From positions 1 through 64,000 of the forward strand of contig NZ_JBGCCK010000030.1 in the NCBI RefSeq assembly GCF_041262525.1: a DNA stretch of 64,000 nucleotides, read 5' to 3'. The position numbers and the translations under genes were made by a program. This document shows, one piece after another, positions 16,149-25,473 of this stretch (the stretch's first letter is position 1; each line of letters starts with the position of its first letter). The notes beneath the pieces were generated by a model that ran no database searches, was not told where the DNA came from, and saw only the letters and a program-made list of their open reading frames with translations. Origin of the DNA: Streptacidiphilus sp041262525 (GTDB lineage Bacteria > Actinomycetota > Actinomycetes > Streptomycetales > Streptomycetaceae).

Positions 16149-19100
16149 TTACCCGATGACGGGTCCGTGGTCGATCCGGTTGGTCAAGCCGTAGGCCCGG
16201 GTCACCTCCTGGGAGATGTTGTTGCCCGCGGTGTCCCAGGCGGTCGCCTTCGTCGAGACGAACCCGTGGGCTGGTGCGTTGAACTCCGCCTTCCAGCATC
16301 CGGTGGCGGCCTTCGTCAACTTGACCGGCTGCCAGGTGGTTCCGTCGTCGAAGGACACCGCGAAGGTGCTCCCCGCGATTGTTCCGGCGCCGGCGGCGCC
16401 GGGCAGGTGGCCGGCGCACAGCCCGATCGTCTGCCGTCCGCCCCGTCGATTGCCGGCGAGGTCCGTCGCCACCTGGTAGTCCAATTGCATGACCGCCATC
16501 CGGTCGATGGCCAACGGATCCGTCACGGGGGCCGACACCACGTTCCACACCGTGTGGGTGCTGGGTGAGAGCCGGTAGAGCGCCGGGTCACGATTGGCCT
16601 GAAGGTCCAGGGTGTACGTCGAGGTGACGGTCGGCACCGGGTACAGGGTCGCGGACGGCCAGACATTGGTCGAGACCAGGGTGCCGTCCTGGTAGACCTT
16701 CATCAAGGTCGTGTCGGTGCCGTCCTGCATGACGCCGCCATGGTTCGAGTCACTGTCGGTCCATGGCGGAACATTGATCTCCAGAAAGCTCTGCTGACGG
16801 TCGGACGACCAGAATCCGCCGCCGTTACGAGGGTGGGCGATGGGCGCGAACCACTTGTCGGTCACCTCGGTGCCGGGCCGGTACGCCACGAAGCCCGAGA
16901 CCGACTCCAGCGCCAGGGCCGGACCGGTGACAGCGGCTTCCGCCCAGGTCGTGCCGGGCTGGGCGGAGACGTAGTCGATGCGCGTGCCGGGCATCGAGAT
17001 CTGCAGGGGGTAGCCGTAGGAGTAGGTGCGGTAGGGCCGGTAGTCCCAGCGGTATTCGCCACTGGCGTAGGGGGTGTCGCCGTAGAAGTCCATCCGTACC
17101 GTCGCCAGGTCCCTGGGCCGCGGACGGTACGTCAGGTCGTTCGGGATCTGACCGGGGTGCGCGTCGACCAGGTCGTAGACATAGGGCGAGTTCGGTACGC
17201 CCTCGACTCCGATCCGTGATCCGCCGCGCTTGGCCTCGGTGACCAGCGGCGCGCCGGTCAGAGCCGTCACCGACACCACGGGCACGCCGCTGGCGCCGCC
17301 CGCGTCGGTGCCCACCCACTCGACCAGCTTGCCGGGAACGTTGTTGACGACGATCAGCAGCTTCGCTCCCGCGTCCGCGGCCGCTTGCGCCCGCTGCGCC
17401 CCGGTGAGCGCATCCGACCGGGTGACGATCACGGCTCGGCCCTTGACGTCGCGGCCCACGTAGTCGGCCGGAGCGCCCGCGCCCGCGTAGACGGTGGCCA
17501 GATGACCCGTGCCGTCGTACAGCGCGGATCCGACCTGGCCCAGCACGGCGACCGGCTTGCCGCGATCGGTGACGGTCACCAGCGGGTATGCCTTGCGCCA
17601 CCGCGTTTCGTACTCGAAGCGGCCGGTCGTCACCTTCTTGGCCGGCAGCACGAACAGACTGTCGTAGCCATGCGGCAGCAGGTACTGCTCCGCGATGGTG
17701 CTGTTGGCCCCGTCCGACCGGTACCAGTCCGCGTACAGCATGCGGTCCTCGGTCTTGAGCGGGACCTGCGCGGTCGCCTCGTGCGCCTTGGCCGCGTCCA
17801 GAGCCAGGTTCTGGTCCCTGTTCAGGATGATCTCCGGATTGCCCAGCACTGCCAGACCGACGGAGTCGGCGCCATGACCGCCGGCCACAGGCAGGTAGCT
17901 CACCGCGCTGTACTCGCCGGCCGGCAGCCGGACATCGGCCAGGCCGGTCGCGCCCACCGTGATGAACGACGGGTCGGGGATGCCGAACCGCTGCAGCTCG
18001 ACGGTGCCCGCAACCGGGGTACCGGAACGGTCCTTGAGCGCGACGTGCAGGGTGTAGCGCTGGTCCTCCTTGTACAGGCCGATCTGGGTACGCACCTGCG
18101 CCTGGGTCGTGGCGTCCGTGGCCAGGACCTGCCCCAGGTAGCGACGGCCGTTCGCGCCCATGGCCGGGCGCGCCGTTGCGGTGACCGTCGCGGTTCCGTG
18201 CGCCGGCACGGTGACGGAGTCGCTGGAGAGCGTGAACATTCCGGCCGGTGCGGGCCCACCCGCGCCGGCGGTCGGGTCCACGTCGTACGGGCCCCCGGCC
18301 ACCTGGGCGGTCTCCGACAGTTTCAGCGTGACCGCCGAGCCGCCGGAGTTGCTGTACGTCAGCGTGCGGCTGACCGGCGACTCGTGGTTGTGCGGCCAGG
18401 CGTCGAAGCCGAAGTACGCCGAGCCCGTGCCGGACACGGTGGCCTTGACGGAGGAGGAGAGGTCGACGCGGCCCGCACCCACCTGGTACGCCGTGTCGGC
18501 GGGCAGCGGCTTGGAGGTGCTCATCAGCTCGTCCTTGAGCTGCTGTCCGGTCCAGTCCGGGTGCTCCTGGGCGAGGATCGCCGCCGCGCCGGCGACGTGC
18601 GGCGTCGCCATCGACGTTCCGCTCATCGTCTGGTAGTAGCCGGTCGCGGCGGTTCCGCCGGCTTTGGCGGCCAGGATGTCGACGCCTGGAGCGGCGATGT
18701 CAGGCTTGAGGGCGTAGTCCCCGAACCGTGGCCCCATGCTGGAGAAGTTGGCCAGTTGGTCACCTGAGTCCACCGCGGCCACGGTCAGGGCCGCATCGGC
18801 CGCGCTGGGGGAGCTCATCATCGCCTCGGCTCCGGTGTTGCCGGCGGCGACGACGAACAGCGCTCCGCTCTGCGCGCTGAGGTTGTCCACGGCCTGACTC
18901 ATCGGGTCGGTCCCGTCACTGGGATCCGAGCCGCTGAGGCTCATGCTGATCACCCTGGCGTGCTGTGCGACCGCCCACTCCATTCCGGCGATGACCCAGG
19001 AGTCGTCACCGGTACCCGAGTTGGACAGCACCTTGCCCATCAGGAGGTCGGCGCCGGGTGCGACTCCCTTTTCGAGTCCACCGGAGGCCGCACCGCTGCC

Positions 19101-19976
19101 GCCCACGGTGGAGGTCGTGTGGGTACCGTGGCCATTGCCGTCGGCCGCGGTCTCACCCGGAACGAAACTGACCGCCTGGCTGATCCGACCCGCCAGATCA
19201 GGGTGGTTCTGGTCGACGCCGGTGTCCAGGACCGCGACCTTGACGCCCTTGCCGTCGTACCCGGCCGCCCACGCGGCCGGGGCGCCGATCTGCGCGGTGC
19301 TCTGCGCCAGATCGGCGTGCACCTGGGCGTCGAGCCAGATCTTCGTCACGCCGTAGGCGAGGGACGGACTGACGGTGGCCAGTGCCGATGGGGCTGCCGG
19401 GTGGTTCGCTGTCAACGATGTCCAGGCCTGTCGTGCCTGCCGCTTGGCGGCCTTCAGCGCGGCGCCGTGGATACTGGGCAGCACCCTGACGCGGGCGGTG
19501 CCGGGCGGCTGCGCCTGAGCGCTGGGTATCGGCATGGCGGAGGCGGACGAATAGCCCACGATCACTGGGATGGCGTCGCTGTGCTGATCGTCGTAGCCCT
19601 GGCTGATCAGGGCGGTGACATCGAAGAGTCGCCGGTCCACCTCACCGGCCGCGAGGTAGGGCATGGCCTCGTCGGGAAGCACGTAGAGGTCCTTGCCGAC
19701 GGTCTCGGTCCTGACCCCGCCGATGGCGCCGCGCGGACGCTGGACATCCACGGTCTGGCGGGCGTCGCCGAGATCCGTGACGCGCACGACGTCGCCGGTG
19801 ATGAGGGTGACCGTGTGGGTGGCGCTACTCGAGGTTGAGTGTGGCAGGCCGGTGCGGGGGCCGGCGGCGACCGCGGGATTGCCCGGCCCCACCAGTAGGG
19901 CAAGCGTGGCCGCACCGGTGGCCGTCATGGCCACGGCTGTTCGGCCGCGTTGGTGACGGGGTACGAGAGGAATCAT
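16149..19976 (-). CDS. Large secreted S8 (subtilisin-like) serine protease
   Basis: A 1,275-residue exported protease. Signal peptide in the first 38 residues (AMTATGAATLALLVGPG, cleavage near AVAAG). An inhibitor-like propeptide is followed by the S8 catalytic triad: Asp in VAVLDTGVDQNHPDL, His in GNGHGTHTTSTVGG, Ser in MSGTSMATPHVAGAAA. The oxyanion Asn is in FVVAAGNTGAEAM. The C-terminal 700 residues hold beta-sandwich regions and a protease-associated (PA)-like domain (GRAVIVTRSDALTGAQ to KLLIVVNNVPG), as in the 1,200-residue streptomycete subtilases. It should degrade extracellular protein. A GGACCGGG motif precedes the ATG. A regulator gene follows on the same strand. Confidence 0.93.
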   Translation of the reverse strand: MIPLVPRHQRGRTAVAMTATGAATLALLVGPGNPAVAAGPRTGLPHSTSSSATHTVTLITGDVVRVTDLGDARQTVDVQRPRGAIGGVRTETVGKDLYVLPDEAMPYLAAGEVDRRLFDVTALISQGYDDQHSDAIPVIVGYSSASAMPIPSAQAQPPGTARVRVLPSIHGAALKAAKRQARQAWTSLTANHPAAPSALATVSPSLAYGVTKIWLDAQVHADLAQSTAQIGAPAAWAAGYDGKGVKVAVLDTGVDQNHPDLAGRISQAVSFVPGETAADGNGHGTHTTSTVGGSGAASGGLEKGVAPGADLLMGKVLSNSGTGDDSWVIAGMEWAVAQHARVISMSLSGSDPSDGTDPMSQAVDNLSAQSGALFVVAAGNTGAEAMMSSPSAADAALTVAAVDSGDQLANFSSMGPRFGDYALKPDIAAPGVDILAAKAGGTAATGYYQTMSGTSMATPHVAGAAAILAQEHPDWTGQQLKDELMSTSKPLPADTAYQVGAGRVDLSSSVKATVSGTGSAYFGFDAWPHNHESPVSRTLTYSNSGGSAVTLKLSETAQVAGGPYDVDPTAGAGGPAPAGMFTLSSDSVTVPAHGTATVTATARPAMGANGRRYLGQVLATDATTQAQVRTQIGLYKEDQRYTLHVALKDRSGTPVAGTVELQRFGIPDPSFITVGATGLADVRLPAGEYSAVSYLPVAGGHGADSVGLAVLGNPEIILNRDQNLALDAAKAHEATAQVPLKTEDRMLYADWYRSDGANSTIAEQYLLPHGYDSLFVLPAKKVTTGRFEYETRWRKAYPLVTVTDRGKPVAVLGQVGSALYDGTGHLATVYAGAGAPADYVGRDVKGRAVIVTRSDALTGAQRAQAAADAGAKLLIVVNNVPGKLVEWVGTDAGGASGVPVVSVTALTGAPLVTEAKRGGSRIGVEGVPNSPYVYDLVDAHPGQIPNDLTYRPRPRDLATVRMDFYGDTPYASGEYRWDYRPYRTYSYGYPLQISMPGTRIDYVSAQPGTTWAEAAVTGPALALESVSGFVAYRPGTEVTDKWFAPIAHPRNGGGFWSSDRQQSFLEINVPPWTDSDSNHGGVMQDGTDTTLMKVYQDGTLVSTNVWPSATLYPVPTVTSTYTLDLQANRDPALYRLSPSTHTVWNVVSAPVTDPLAIDRMAVMQLDYQVATDLAGNRRGGRQTIGLCAGHLPGAAGAGTIAGSTFAVSFDDGTTWQPVKLTKAATGCWKAEFNAPAHGFVSTKATAWDTAGNNISQEVTRAYGLTNRIDHGPVIG

Positions 19977-20094
19977 GGCCCGGTCCTATCCCGCCCGGCC
20001 CCGGCGACGGAATGTCAGAACCCTGGCGCCGATGCGCCTCGGCGCCGATGCGCCTCGCGCCAACCGGCTCGACGCCTCTGTCTGTGAATGCACA
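19977..20094. other. Upstream region of the protease and broken toxin
   Basis: Contains the probable protease promoter on the minus strand. On the plus strand it meets the point, near 20095, at which recognisable toxin coding sequence begins without its own start. Confidence 0.4.
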
Positions 20095-20280
20095 CTGCGG
20101 ATCAGCTACTGGTTGGCCCCGGGACGCCGTCTCGTGCTGATGACGGTCTTCCGCAGAACCCGTATGCGCGAGGACGCCGAGGTCAAGCGCGCCAGGACCG
20201 TCAAGCAGACCTGTGAGGCGAGCCACTCGTCGCCCGCTCACGAGACCTGCAGTCGCCACGCCTGCCAGGAGGACCCGTGA
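20095..20280 (+). pseudogene. HigB/RelE-like toxin, C-terminal fragment
   Basis: About 60 codons remain, reading LRISYWLAPGRRLVLMTVFR and then RMREDAEVKRARTVKQTCEA. This is the C-terminal half of phage-Gp49/HigB-type ribosome-dependent mRNA interferases, including the strand pair and the final helix with Arg residues. The first half, including the start codon, is absent. The stop TGA overlaps the GTG of the antitoxin gene, the usual toxin-first order of this class. The toxin should be inactive. Confidence 0.7.
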
Positions 20281-20601
20281 ACCACGCCCGCTGGCACCTG
20301 GCCCGCGAGAAGAAGGTCGCCGACGGCTCGGTCGACCCACCTGAGATCGTTGCGGAGCGAGAGCAGACCCGGCTGGCCAGGGCTCTCGGACAGCTGCTCT
20401 ACGACCGTCGCACCGAGCTGGGCCTGACCGAGCGTGATCTCGCCGCACGCCTCGCCGGCACCGTGGACGAGGTCGCGGCGATCGAGACCGGAGGCGCGCT
20501 CCCGCTCACGTCCGACCTTCTGCTTCGCCTGTCCGCCGCGCTAGCCGTCTCGGTCGACGTTCATCTCGCCCCCGGGCGGCCCGCCCCAGGGGCTGCCTCA
20601 A
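20277..20601 (+). pseudogene. XRE-type antitoxin reading into the next gene
   Basis: GTG start overlapping the toxin stop. Residues 1-25 (RWHLAREKKVADGSVDP) and the helix-turn-helix at 35-85 (ALGQLLYDRRTELGLTERDL, AARLAGTVDEVAAIETGG) match antitoxins of HigBA-like pairs. The family normally ends shortly after the helix-turn-helix, but here the frame has lost its stop: coding character fades after about residue 108 (APGRPAPGAAS), and the same frame runs on without a stop into the next gene to 21494. Either a 405-residue fusion is made or translation is restarted at 20826. Confidence 0.65.
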
Positions 20602-20825
20602 CGCAGCCCCTCGGCAACCTTCATGACCTCGGCATCCGGGTTTGCCGGGAGCGCCGACATCCAGACAGAGTGGCCATGCGATCATTCTGCCCTGGGGCGG
20701 CGCCGGGGGACACCCGATTGCCTGTGGCTGTCCATGGGGCGCCACAACGCCCGACACGACCCTTCGTGATCGCCGGTTCGGAGACACACCGCGGCTCTGT
20801 CGGTGGTGTCTGCTTGCATAAGCCC

Positions 20826-21494
20826 ATGACTGTCCATGGCGTGATTGCGCAGCTGCCCGACCCGGAAGCCGTGCGGGCGCGGTCGAAGGCGATGGCGATG
20901 CTGGACGCTGTCCTCAGCCCCGAATGGCCATGGCGGTACTACTCGTACGACACGAAGTGGGGCGCATCCGAGGAACTCGCCTCCATGCGCGACGGGTGCG
21001 GCAACGACTACGCCGTCGTCTTCGGTGGGGCCGGGGTCTACGCCCAGGCGTGCTATCACGAGTCGCCGATCAACTCCTATCGCGTGTCGCCTCCGGAACC
21101 CTGGCCGGGACTCTTCGAATCCCTTCCGGACGCCTTCCGCCACCTTGAGCGCGAGCCGGCATTCCTCGACCGCAACGGCGTGCAGCGGGCCACCGTCTGT
21201 CTGTGGAGGGAGCGCAGGGACTCCGCGTGGAGGTGCGGCGATGTCGAGATCCCGGACAAGGACGAGCATGACGCCGACGGCGCCGAATGGCTCTTCGGGC
21301 TGCTTCTGGAGGGCACCGCTGAGGCCTATGTGGAGTTTGCCGCTGAGTACTACGAGATGGCGCCGGCCCTCGAGGCTGTCCAGCACGTCTACGACCTCGA
21401 GCCGCTGACGCAGGAGGTCGTCTCGGCGCTGAACCCGGCGGTGCAGCTCGAGGACCTCGCTGAAGACGCCGCTCAGATCGGCTATCCCGTATAG
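20826..21494 (+). CDS. Hypothetical protein
   Basis: A 222-residue acidic soluble protein starting at an ATG (TVHGVIAQLPDPEAVRARSK). Visible segments include MLDAVLSPEWPWRYYSYDTK, FDSLPDAFRHLE-like helices and a C-terminal EYVEFAAEYYEM-like helix, giving a mixed alpha/beta profile that could suit an immunity-type or SUKH-like protein, though I see no defining motif. It is in frame with the damaged antitoxin upstream, with no stop between them. Intact by codon bias from its own ATG onward. Confidence 0.65.
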   Translation: MTVHGVIAQLPDPEAVRARSKAMAMLDAVLSPEWPWRYYSYDTKWGASEELASMRDGCGNDYAVVFGGAGVYAQACYHESPINSYRVSPPEPWPGLFESLPDAFRHLEREPAFLDRNGVQRATVCLWRERRDSAWRCGDVEIPDKDEHDADGAEWLFGLLLEGTAEAYVEFAAEYYEMAPALEAVQHVYDLEPLTQEVVSALNPAVQLEDLAEDAAQIGYPV

Positions 21495-21617
21495 AGCCGC
21501 CGGCGAAGCCGTTCGCGTGCTCTGGGCAGCGAGCCCCGCTCTGTTCTGCTGAACCGGCGAGACGAGACCTACGCGCCTTCCTGCGGCGCTGCCGAGTGGC
21601 GTATCTGCCGTCGGCTC

Positions 21618-21674
21618 GGCGGCTGCGCTGACCGGGTGGTGGGAGCGTGGTGGGCGCGGCGACGCTGGACGCGG
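21618..21674. repeat. Second copy of attachment arm A
   Basis: Repeats 4736-4792 in direct orientation, 16.9 kb away, including GGCTGCGCTGACC and GTGGTGGGAGCG at 21636-21647 plus a one-mismatch copy at 21647-21658. It marks the right side of the scarred region; a terminator follows. Confidence 0.55.
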
Positions 21675-21701
21675 CCTGACCTACTGCAGCCATCAACACG
21701 A

Positions 21702-21736
21702 AGGCCCCCGACGCCAGCACTCGGCGTCGGGGGCCT
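21702..21736. terminator. Strong terminator hairpin
   Basis: AGGCCCCCGACGCC at 21702-21715 pairs perfectly with GGCGTCGGGGGCCT at 21723-21736 around a seven-base loop, followed by CTTGTT. It lies between converging genes (ends at 21494 plus and 21844 minus) and could serve both. Confidence 0.7.
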
Positions 21737-21843
21737 CTTGTTACGGCTCAAAGGGTCTCAACACCGCAGAGTCCCGAGCCGGCCATTCGAGTTCTCAGGC
21801 GTGAATGAGCAGATCAATCTCGATAGCCGCCGCGACAATGCCG

Positions 21844-22455
21844 TCAGCAGCCTTCGGATGTGTGGCCGCTGTCGTTGTAACCGGTGTAGAAGTTGTGATA
21901 GTTGCCATGGAAGTCGTGGTTGGTCAGGCACTTGGGGTAGACGAATGGCGGGAAGTGCAACACGCCATGCGCCCAGGACAGATACACGTGCGGCATCGAG
22001 TAGTTGTAGCCGAAGCTGTCGATCGGAACGAAGTTGGAGGTCCAGTAGTCGCCGCTGATCTGCTGGTACTTGCTGGAGTAGTACTTCTTACCCCCTTGGT
22101 TGTGATTGGCATCTTCGATCCAAATTGAACCGGGGCCGGAGTTGGTGATGGAAGCGTCGTCCCAGTGCACTTCGGCGTACATCATGCGGCAGCTGGGGAC
22201 GTAGCCGAGGTACAACGTGCCAAGCGTTGCGCCGTATGTGGTCTTGAGGGTTGTCGGGACGCTGGCCATGATCCGATCAGAGCCGCAGGACGCGGCCTGT
22301 GCCGACGGGGCGCTCAGTGTCACCGCCCCGGCGGCCAGCAGCGTGGTCGCGAGCACGGCAGAGAGCTTCTTCTTGAGCTTCAGCCGGCCGAGCGGGGCTT
22401 CTGAACGAGCGGTCTGGAGTCGCGAATCCGCTGAGGGCTGTGCGAAGGGGTTCAT
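21844..22455 (-). CDS. Secreted DUF2690-like protein
   Basis: A 203-residue protein with an unusual n-region of about 28 residues, then a Lys-rich stretch (RLKLKKKLSAVLATTLLAAG) and a signal core ending at SAQAASCG. The mature part resembles DUF2690: KTTYGATLGTLYLGYVPSCR and MMYAEVHWDDAS, two cysteines that could form a disulfide, and an aromatic-rich C-terminus rich in Tyr, Asn and His. Codon bias is weaker than that of neighbours, suggesting acquisition. Probably released to the medium or held at the wall; function unknown. Start is taken at the first ATG. Confidence 0.65.
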   Translation of the reverse strand: MNPFAQPSADSRLQTARSEAPLGRLKLKKKLSAVLATTLLAAGAVTLSAPSAQAASCGSDRIMASVPTTLKTTYGATLGTLYLGYVPSCRMMYAEVHWDDASITNSGPGSIWIEDANHNQGGKKYYSSKYQQISGDYWTSNFVPIDSFGYNYSMPHVYLSWAHGVLHFPPFVYPKCLTNHDFHGNYHNFYTGYNDSGHTSEGC

Positions 22456-23133
22456 CTGGATCCCAAAAGGTCAAGGCGACTGGGTCACCGAATCCTTACA
22501 GGTGAAGGCACCCGTGGGTTACCTGCCCAGGACGGGGGGTTGTCCCTCCGCCCGGGGGGAGGTGGGCCCCCCATAAGTACGGCCCGAGCCGACGATGTGC
22601 CTCAGGTGGCCGAATGGCGATCAACGAAGCGGCCCGCGGTCATGGCGCTACTGCCCCAGATATCGGTCGATGACCCACTCATTTCATTTCCGCTCGGCCA
22701 TGACGAACTCGGGCCTGGATAGGGTCGGCCTCCTCCCGCAGCTCTGCGGGTGTCGATCATTCATTCAGCATGGTCAGGTCGCATGTTGGTAGAAGCGGAC
22801 GCGCACGGAGATGATGCGGACCTGCTGCAACCGGAGATCTGCCAGTTCGAGCGGGGTGGGACCGCTGCCGAGAGCGAGTCGATGAGAAACCTTTCCCGCC
22901 GGGAACCCGCTCGGCCGCATCGGCCCCGACCGGCGGGCCAGAACCTCAGCCGAGCCCAGGCCCCAGCCCGAGCGCGCCCCGCGCCCCGGAGCCCGAACCG
23001 GTGCGGCGTCAAGACTCTTGCGCGGCGTCAGGAAGCAAGTGAGACTGCCGACTTGCGAACACGCACGCACCTCGCGTGAACGTCCTTCACCCTCCCGTCC
23101 GGCGGCAACGTCGGGCTGACGAAAGGATGTTCT
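22456..23133. other. Long intergenic region
   Basis: No supported gene in about 680 bases between divergent secreted-protein genes. A GC-rich imperfect hairpin (CCGCCCGGGGGGAGG and GGGCCCCCC tracts) lies near 22550-22575. The end of the stretch holds the GAAAGGA ribosome binding site of the sialidase-like gene. Promoters for both flanking genes must lie here but I cannot place them with confidence. Confidence 0.4.
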
Positions 23134-24609
23134 GTGCCAACGTTCCTCTCCCGGCGACCGTTAGCCGCCTTCGCCGCCGCCGCGGCCGCGCTCGGCGGGC
23201 TGCTCCTCGCCGGCGCGGCGCCCGCGCACGCGGCCGTCACCCTGACCCAGGTGAGCACGGACCCGTTCACCAACTCGACCAGCCAGCACGCCACCGAGCT
23301 GGAGCCGGACACCTTCGCCTACGGGAACACGATCGTCACCTCCTCGCAGGTCGGCCGGTTCACCGATGGCGGCGCCTCCGATATCAGCTGGAACACCTCC
23401 ACCGACGGTGGGACGACCTGGCAGCACGGCATGCTGCCCGGCATCACCGTCTACCAGGGCGGTAGTTGGGCCCGGGTCTCCGACCCGGCCGTGGCCTACG
23501 ACGCCAAGCACGGCACCTGGATGGTGTCCGGCCTGGTGATCGACGCGAACGTCAACGGTGCCGGGGTGACCGTCAGCCGCTCGTCCGACGGCGTCAACTG
23601 GCAGAGCCCCGTGCTCGCGGTGGGCAACAACGGCAAGGGGTACGACAAGGAGTGGATCGTCTGCGACGACTCCCCGACCAGCCCGCACTACGGCAACTGC
23701 TACGTCGAGGTGGACATCACCTCCTCCAACAACCTCGTGGTGATGAGCACCTCCACTGACGGCGGTGCGACCTGGTCCGCCCCGCTGTCGCCGTCCGGCA
23801 GCCGCAACCACGGCCTCGGCGGACAGCCGCTGGTGCAGCCGAACGGCACCGTCGTCGTGCCCTTCTCCACCAACGGGACCTCGATCCGCGCCTTCACCTC
23901 CACCAACGGCGGCGGCTCGTGGAACTCGACCAAGCTGGTGTCGAGCATCAGCACGCACACGGTCGCCGGGGGCCTGCGTGACGGTGGCGGCCTGCCGAGC
24001 GCGGAAATCGACGCCTCCGGCAAGGTCTACGTCGCCTGGCAGGACTGTCGCTTCCGGACCAGTTGCACGTCCAACGACATCGTCTATTCGACGTCGACCG
24101 ACGGTTCGACCTGGTCCGCTGTCACCCGGGTGCCGATCGACGCGACCACGAGCGGGGTGGACCACTTCATCCCCGGCATCGGCGTCGACCACGCCACGTC
24201 GGGCGCCACGGCCAAGGTGGGCCTCTACTACTACTTCTACCCGAACGCCAATTGCACGACCTCGACCTGCCAGCTGGAGGTCGGCTACGTCTCCTCCACG
24301 GACGGCGGTTCCACCTGGAGCGCCGCGCAGACCGTGGCCGGGCCGATGTCGCTCACCCAGATCGCCTCGACCACGCAGGGGTCGATGGTGGGCGACTACA
24401 TCTCCTGCTCGGTCGTGAACGGCAAGGGCGTCGCCGTCTTCGCGGTCGGCAAGACGCCGATCAACGGTCAGGCCTTCGACGAGGCCATGTACACCGTGTC
24501 CGGCGGACTCGCCGTCACCGCCGGCACCGTCCCGGCGGCGACAGGGCCCGTCGTCTACACCGCGCAGACCGCGAACGGCAACGCCGAGTTCTACCGCGAC
24601 GCGAATTAG
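23134..24609 (+). CDS. Secreted sialidase-like Asp-box (BNR) protein
   Basis: A 491-residue exported beta-propeller protein. GTG start with a GAAAGGA ribosome binding site. Signal peptide LAAFAAAAAALGGLLLAGAA, cleavage at PAHA-AV. Asp-box motifs recur through the chain: STDGGTTW, SSDGVNW, STDGGATW, STNGGGSW, STDGSTW and STDGGSTW, spaced as in six-bladed sialidase propellers. The N-terminal F/Y-R-I-P catalytic motif of true sialidases is not evident, so it may be another glycan-active or glycan-binding propeller. Stands alone, followed by a GC-rich hairpin. Confidence 0.8.
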   Translation: MPTFLSRRPLAAFAAAAAALGGLLLAGAAPAHAAVTLTQVSTDPFTNSTSQHATELEPDTFAYGNTIVTSSQVGRFTDGGASDISWNTSTDGGTTWQHGMLPGITVYQGGSWARVSDPAVAYDAKHGTWMVSGLVIDANVNGAGVTVSRSSDGVNWQSPVLAVGNNGKGYDKEWIVCDDSPTSPHYGNCYVEVDITSSNNLVVMSTSTDGGATWSAPLSPSGSRNHGLGGQPLVQPNGTVVVPFSTNGTSIRAFTSTNGGGSWNSTKLVSSISTHTVAGGLRDGGGLPSAEIDASGKVYVAWQDCRFRTSCTSNDIVYSTSTDGSTWSAVTRVPIDATTSGVDHFIPGIGVDHATSGATAKVGLYYYFYPNANCTTSTCQLEVGYVSSTDGGSTWSAAQTVAGPMSLTQIASTTQGSMVGDYISCSVVNGKGVAVFAVGKTPINGQAFDEAMYTVSGGLAVTAGTVPAATGPVVYTAQTANGNAEFYRDAN

Positions 24610-24640
24610 CCGACACCACTCCGGCTGTGAAATGTCACGA

Positions 24641-24672
24641 AGCGCGCGCTCGAGTCCTCCCGGGCGCGCGCT
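24641..24672. terminator. Hairpin downstream of the sialidase-like gene
   Basis: AGCGCGCGC at 24641-24649 pairs with GCGCGCGCT at 24664-24672, about 30 bases after the stop at 24609. There is no T run, which is common for terminators in high-GC actinomycetes. It also faces the end of the minus-strand gene at 24724. Confidence 0.45.
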
Positions 24673-24723
24673 GGCGTCGGCGACTCTGCCCCTGCCGACC
24701 ACCGTCGAGCCGCTCGTGCAGCC

Positions 24724-25473
24724 TCACAGCCGGGATCTCAGCACGTCGACCTCGCAGCCTGGCGAGGACGGGTCGAAGCCGTGCTCGACCAGCCAGCGGA
24801 TCGCCAGCAGGCTTCGCAGCGACCACCACGCGCGGATCACGTCGAGGTCGAGGTCGAGGTCGACGTCGGTGCCGTAGCCGGCGACGACGTCGCCGAGGTG
24901 CTCCTCGTGTCCGAGCGTCAGGATGGCGAGGTCGTACAGGGCATCGCCCTGGCCCGCCTCGGACCAGTCGATGACGCCGGTGATCTCGTCGCCGTCGACG
25001 AACACGTGGGCGACCTGCAGGTCTCCGTGCGTGAACACCGCTGTCCACGGACGGAGCGCGGCCTCGGCGAGCCGGCGGTTGCGCGTGACCAGGTCGGCGG
25101 GAAGGACGCCGTTCGTGACGAGCCATTCGCATTCGCCGTCGAGGCGCGCCGCGATCTCGTCGAGGCTCCGGCCGGGCCATGGCGGCAGCGGCGCGTCGTG
25201 CAGCATGCGCGTGGCGGCACCGGCCGCGGCCCACGCCGCGGACGACGCGCTCGACGGCTGGCCGAGGCGGCCGAGTGCCGTCCCTGGGAGGGCGGCGAGC
25301 GCGAGCACGGGCGGCTTGCGCCACAGGATTTCCGGAGTCGGGACCGGCGCCAGAGCCATCGCCTCGACCTCGACGTCGGTGCGCGTCTGATCAGCGTCGA
25401 TCTTCAGGAACATATCGCCGACGCGCAGGGTCGCGCGCTCGGAATGGGCGACGACGACCTCGATCTCCTCCAC
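24724..25473 (-). CDS. Aminoglycoside phosphotransferase-family (APH) kinase
   Basis: A 249-residue protein kinase-fold enzyme of the APH/choline kinase group. N-terminal lobe: ERATLRVGDMFLKIDADQTR with the ATP-binding Lys, and VPTPEILWRKPPVLALAALP. C-terminal lobe: catalytic loop FTHGDLQVAHVFVDGDEITG, where the usual Asn two positions after the strand is replaced in the H-V-F-V stretch, and metal-binding GVIDWSEAGQGDALYDLAIL. Its substrate is unknown; such chromosomal copies need not confer resistance. The GTG before EEIEVVVAHSERATL is my choice; the frame is open far upstream but non-coding there. Ends facing the sialidase-like gene. Confidence 0.8.
   Translation of the reverse strand: MEEIEVVVAHSERATLRVGDMFLKIDADQTRTDVEVEAMALAPVPTPEILWRKPPVLALAALPGTALGRLGQPSSASSAAWAAAGAATRMLHDAPLPPWPGRSLDEIAARLDGECEWLVTNGVLPADLVTRNRRLAEAALRPWTAVFTHGDLQVAHVFVDGDEITGVIDWSEAGQGDALYDLAILTLGHEEHLGDVVAGYGTDVDLDLDLDVIRAWWSLRSLLAIRWLVEHGFDPSSPGCEVDVLRSRL

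Noticed and set aside
20506..20787. Minus-strand small frames between the antitoxin and the next gene (for example WMSALPANPDAEVMKVAEGL)
   Set aside because: Protein-like, but only about 20 codons with no start signal or known family, and opposite to a damaged antitoxin.
24724..25473. A specific aminoglycoside-resistance gene
   Set aside because: The APH fold is clear, but nothing identifies the substrate, and the catalytic loop differs from known resistance enzymes.
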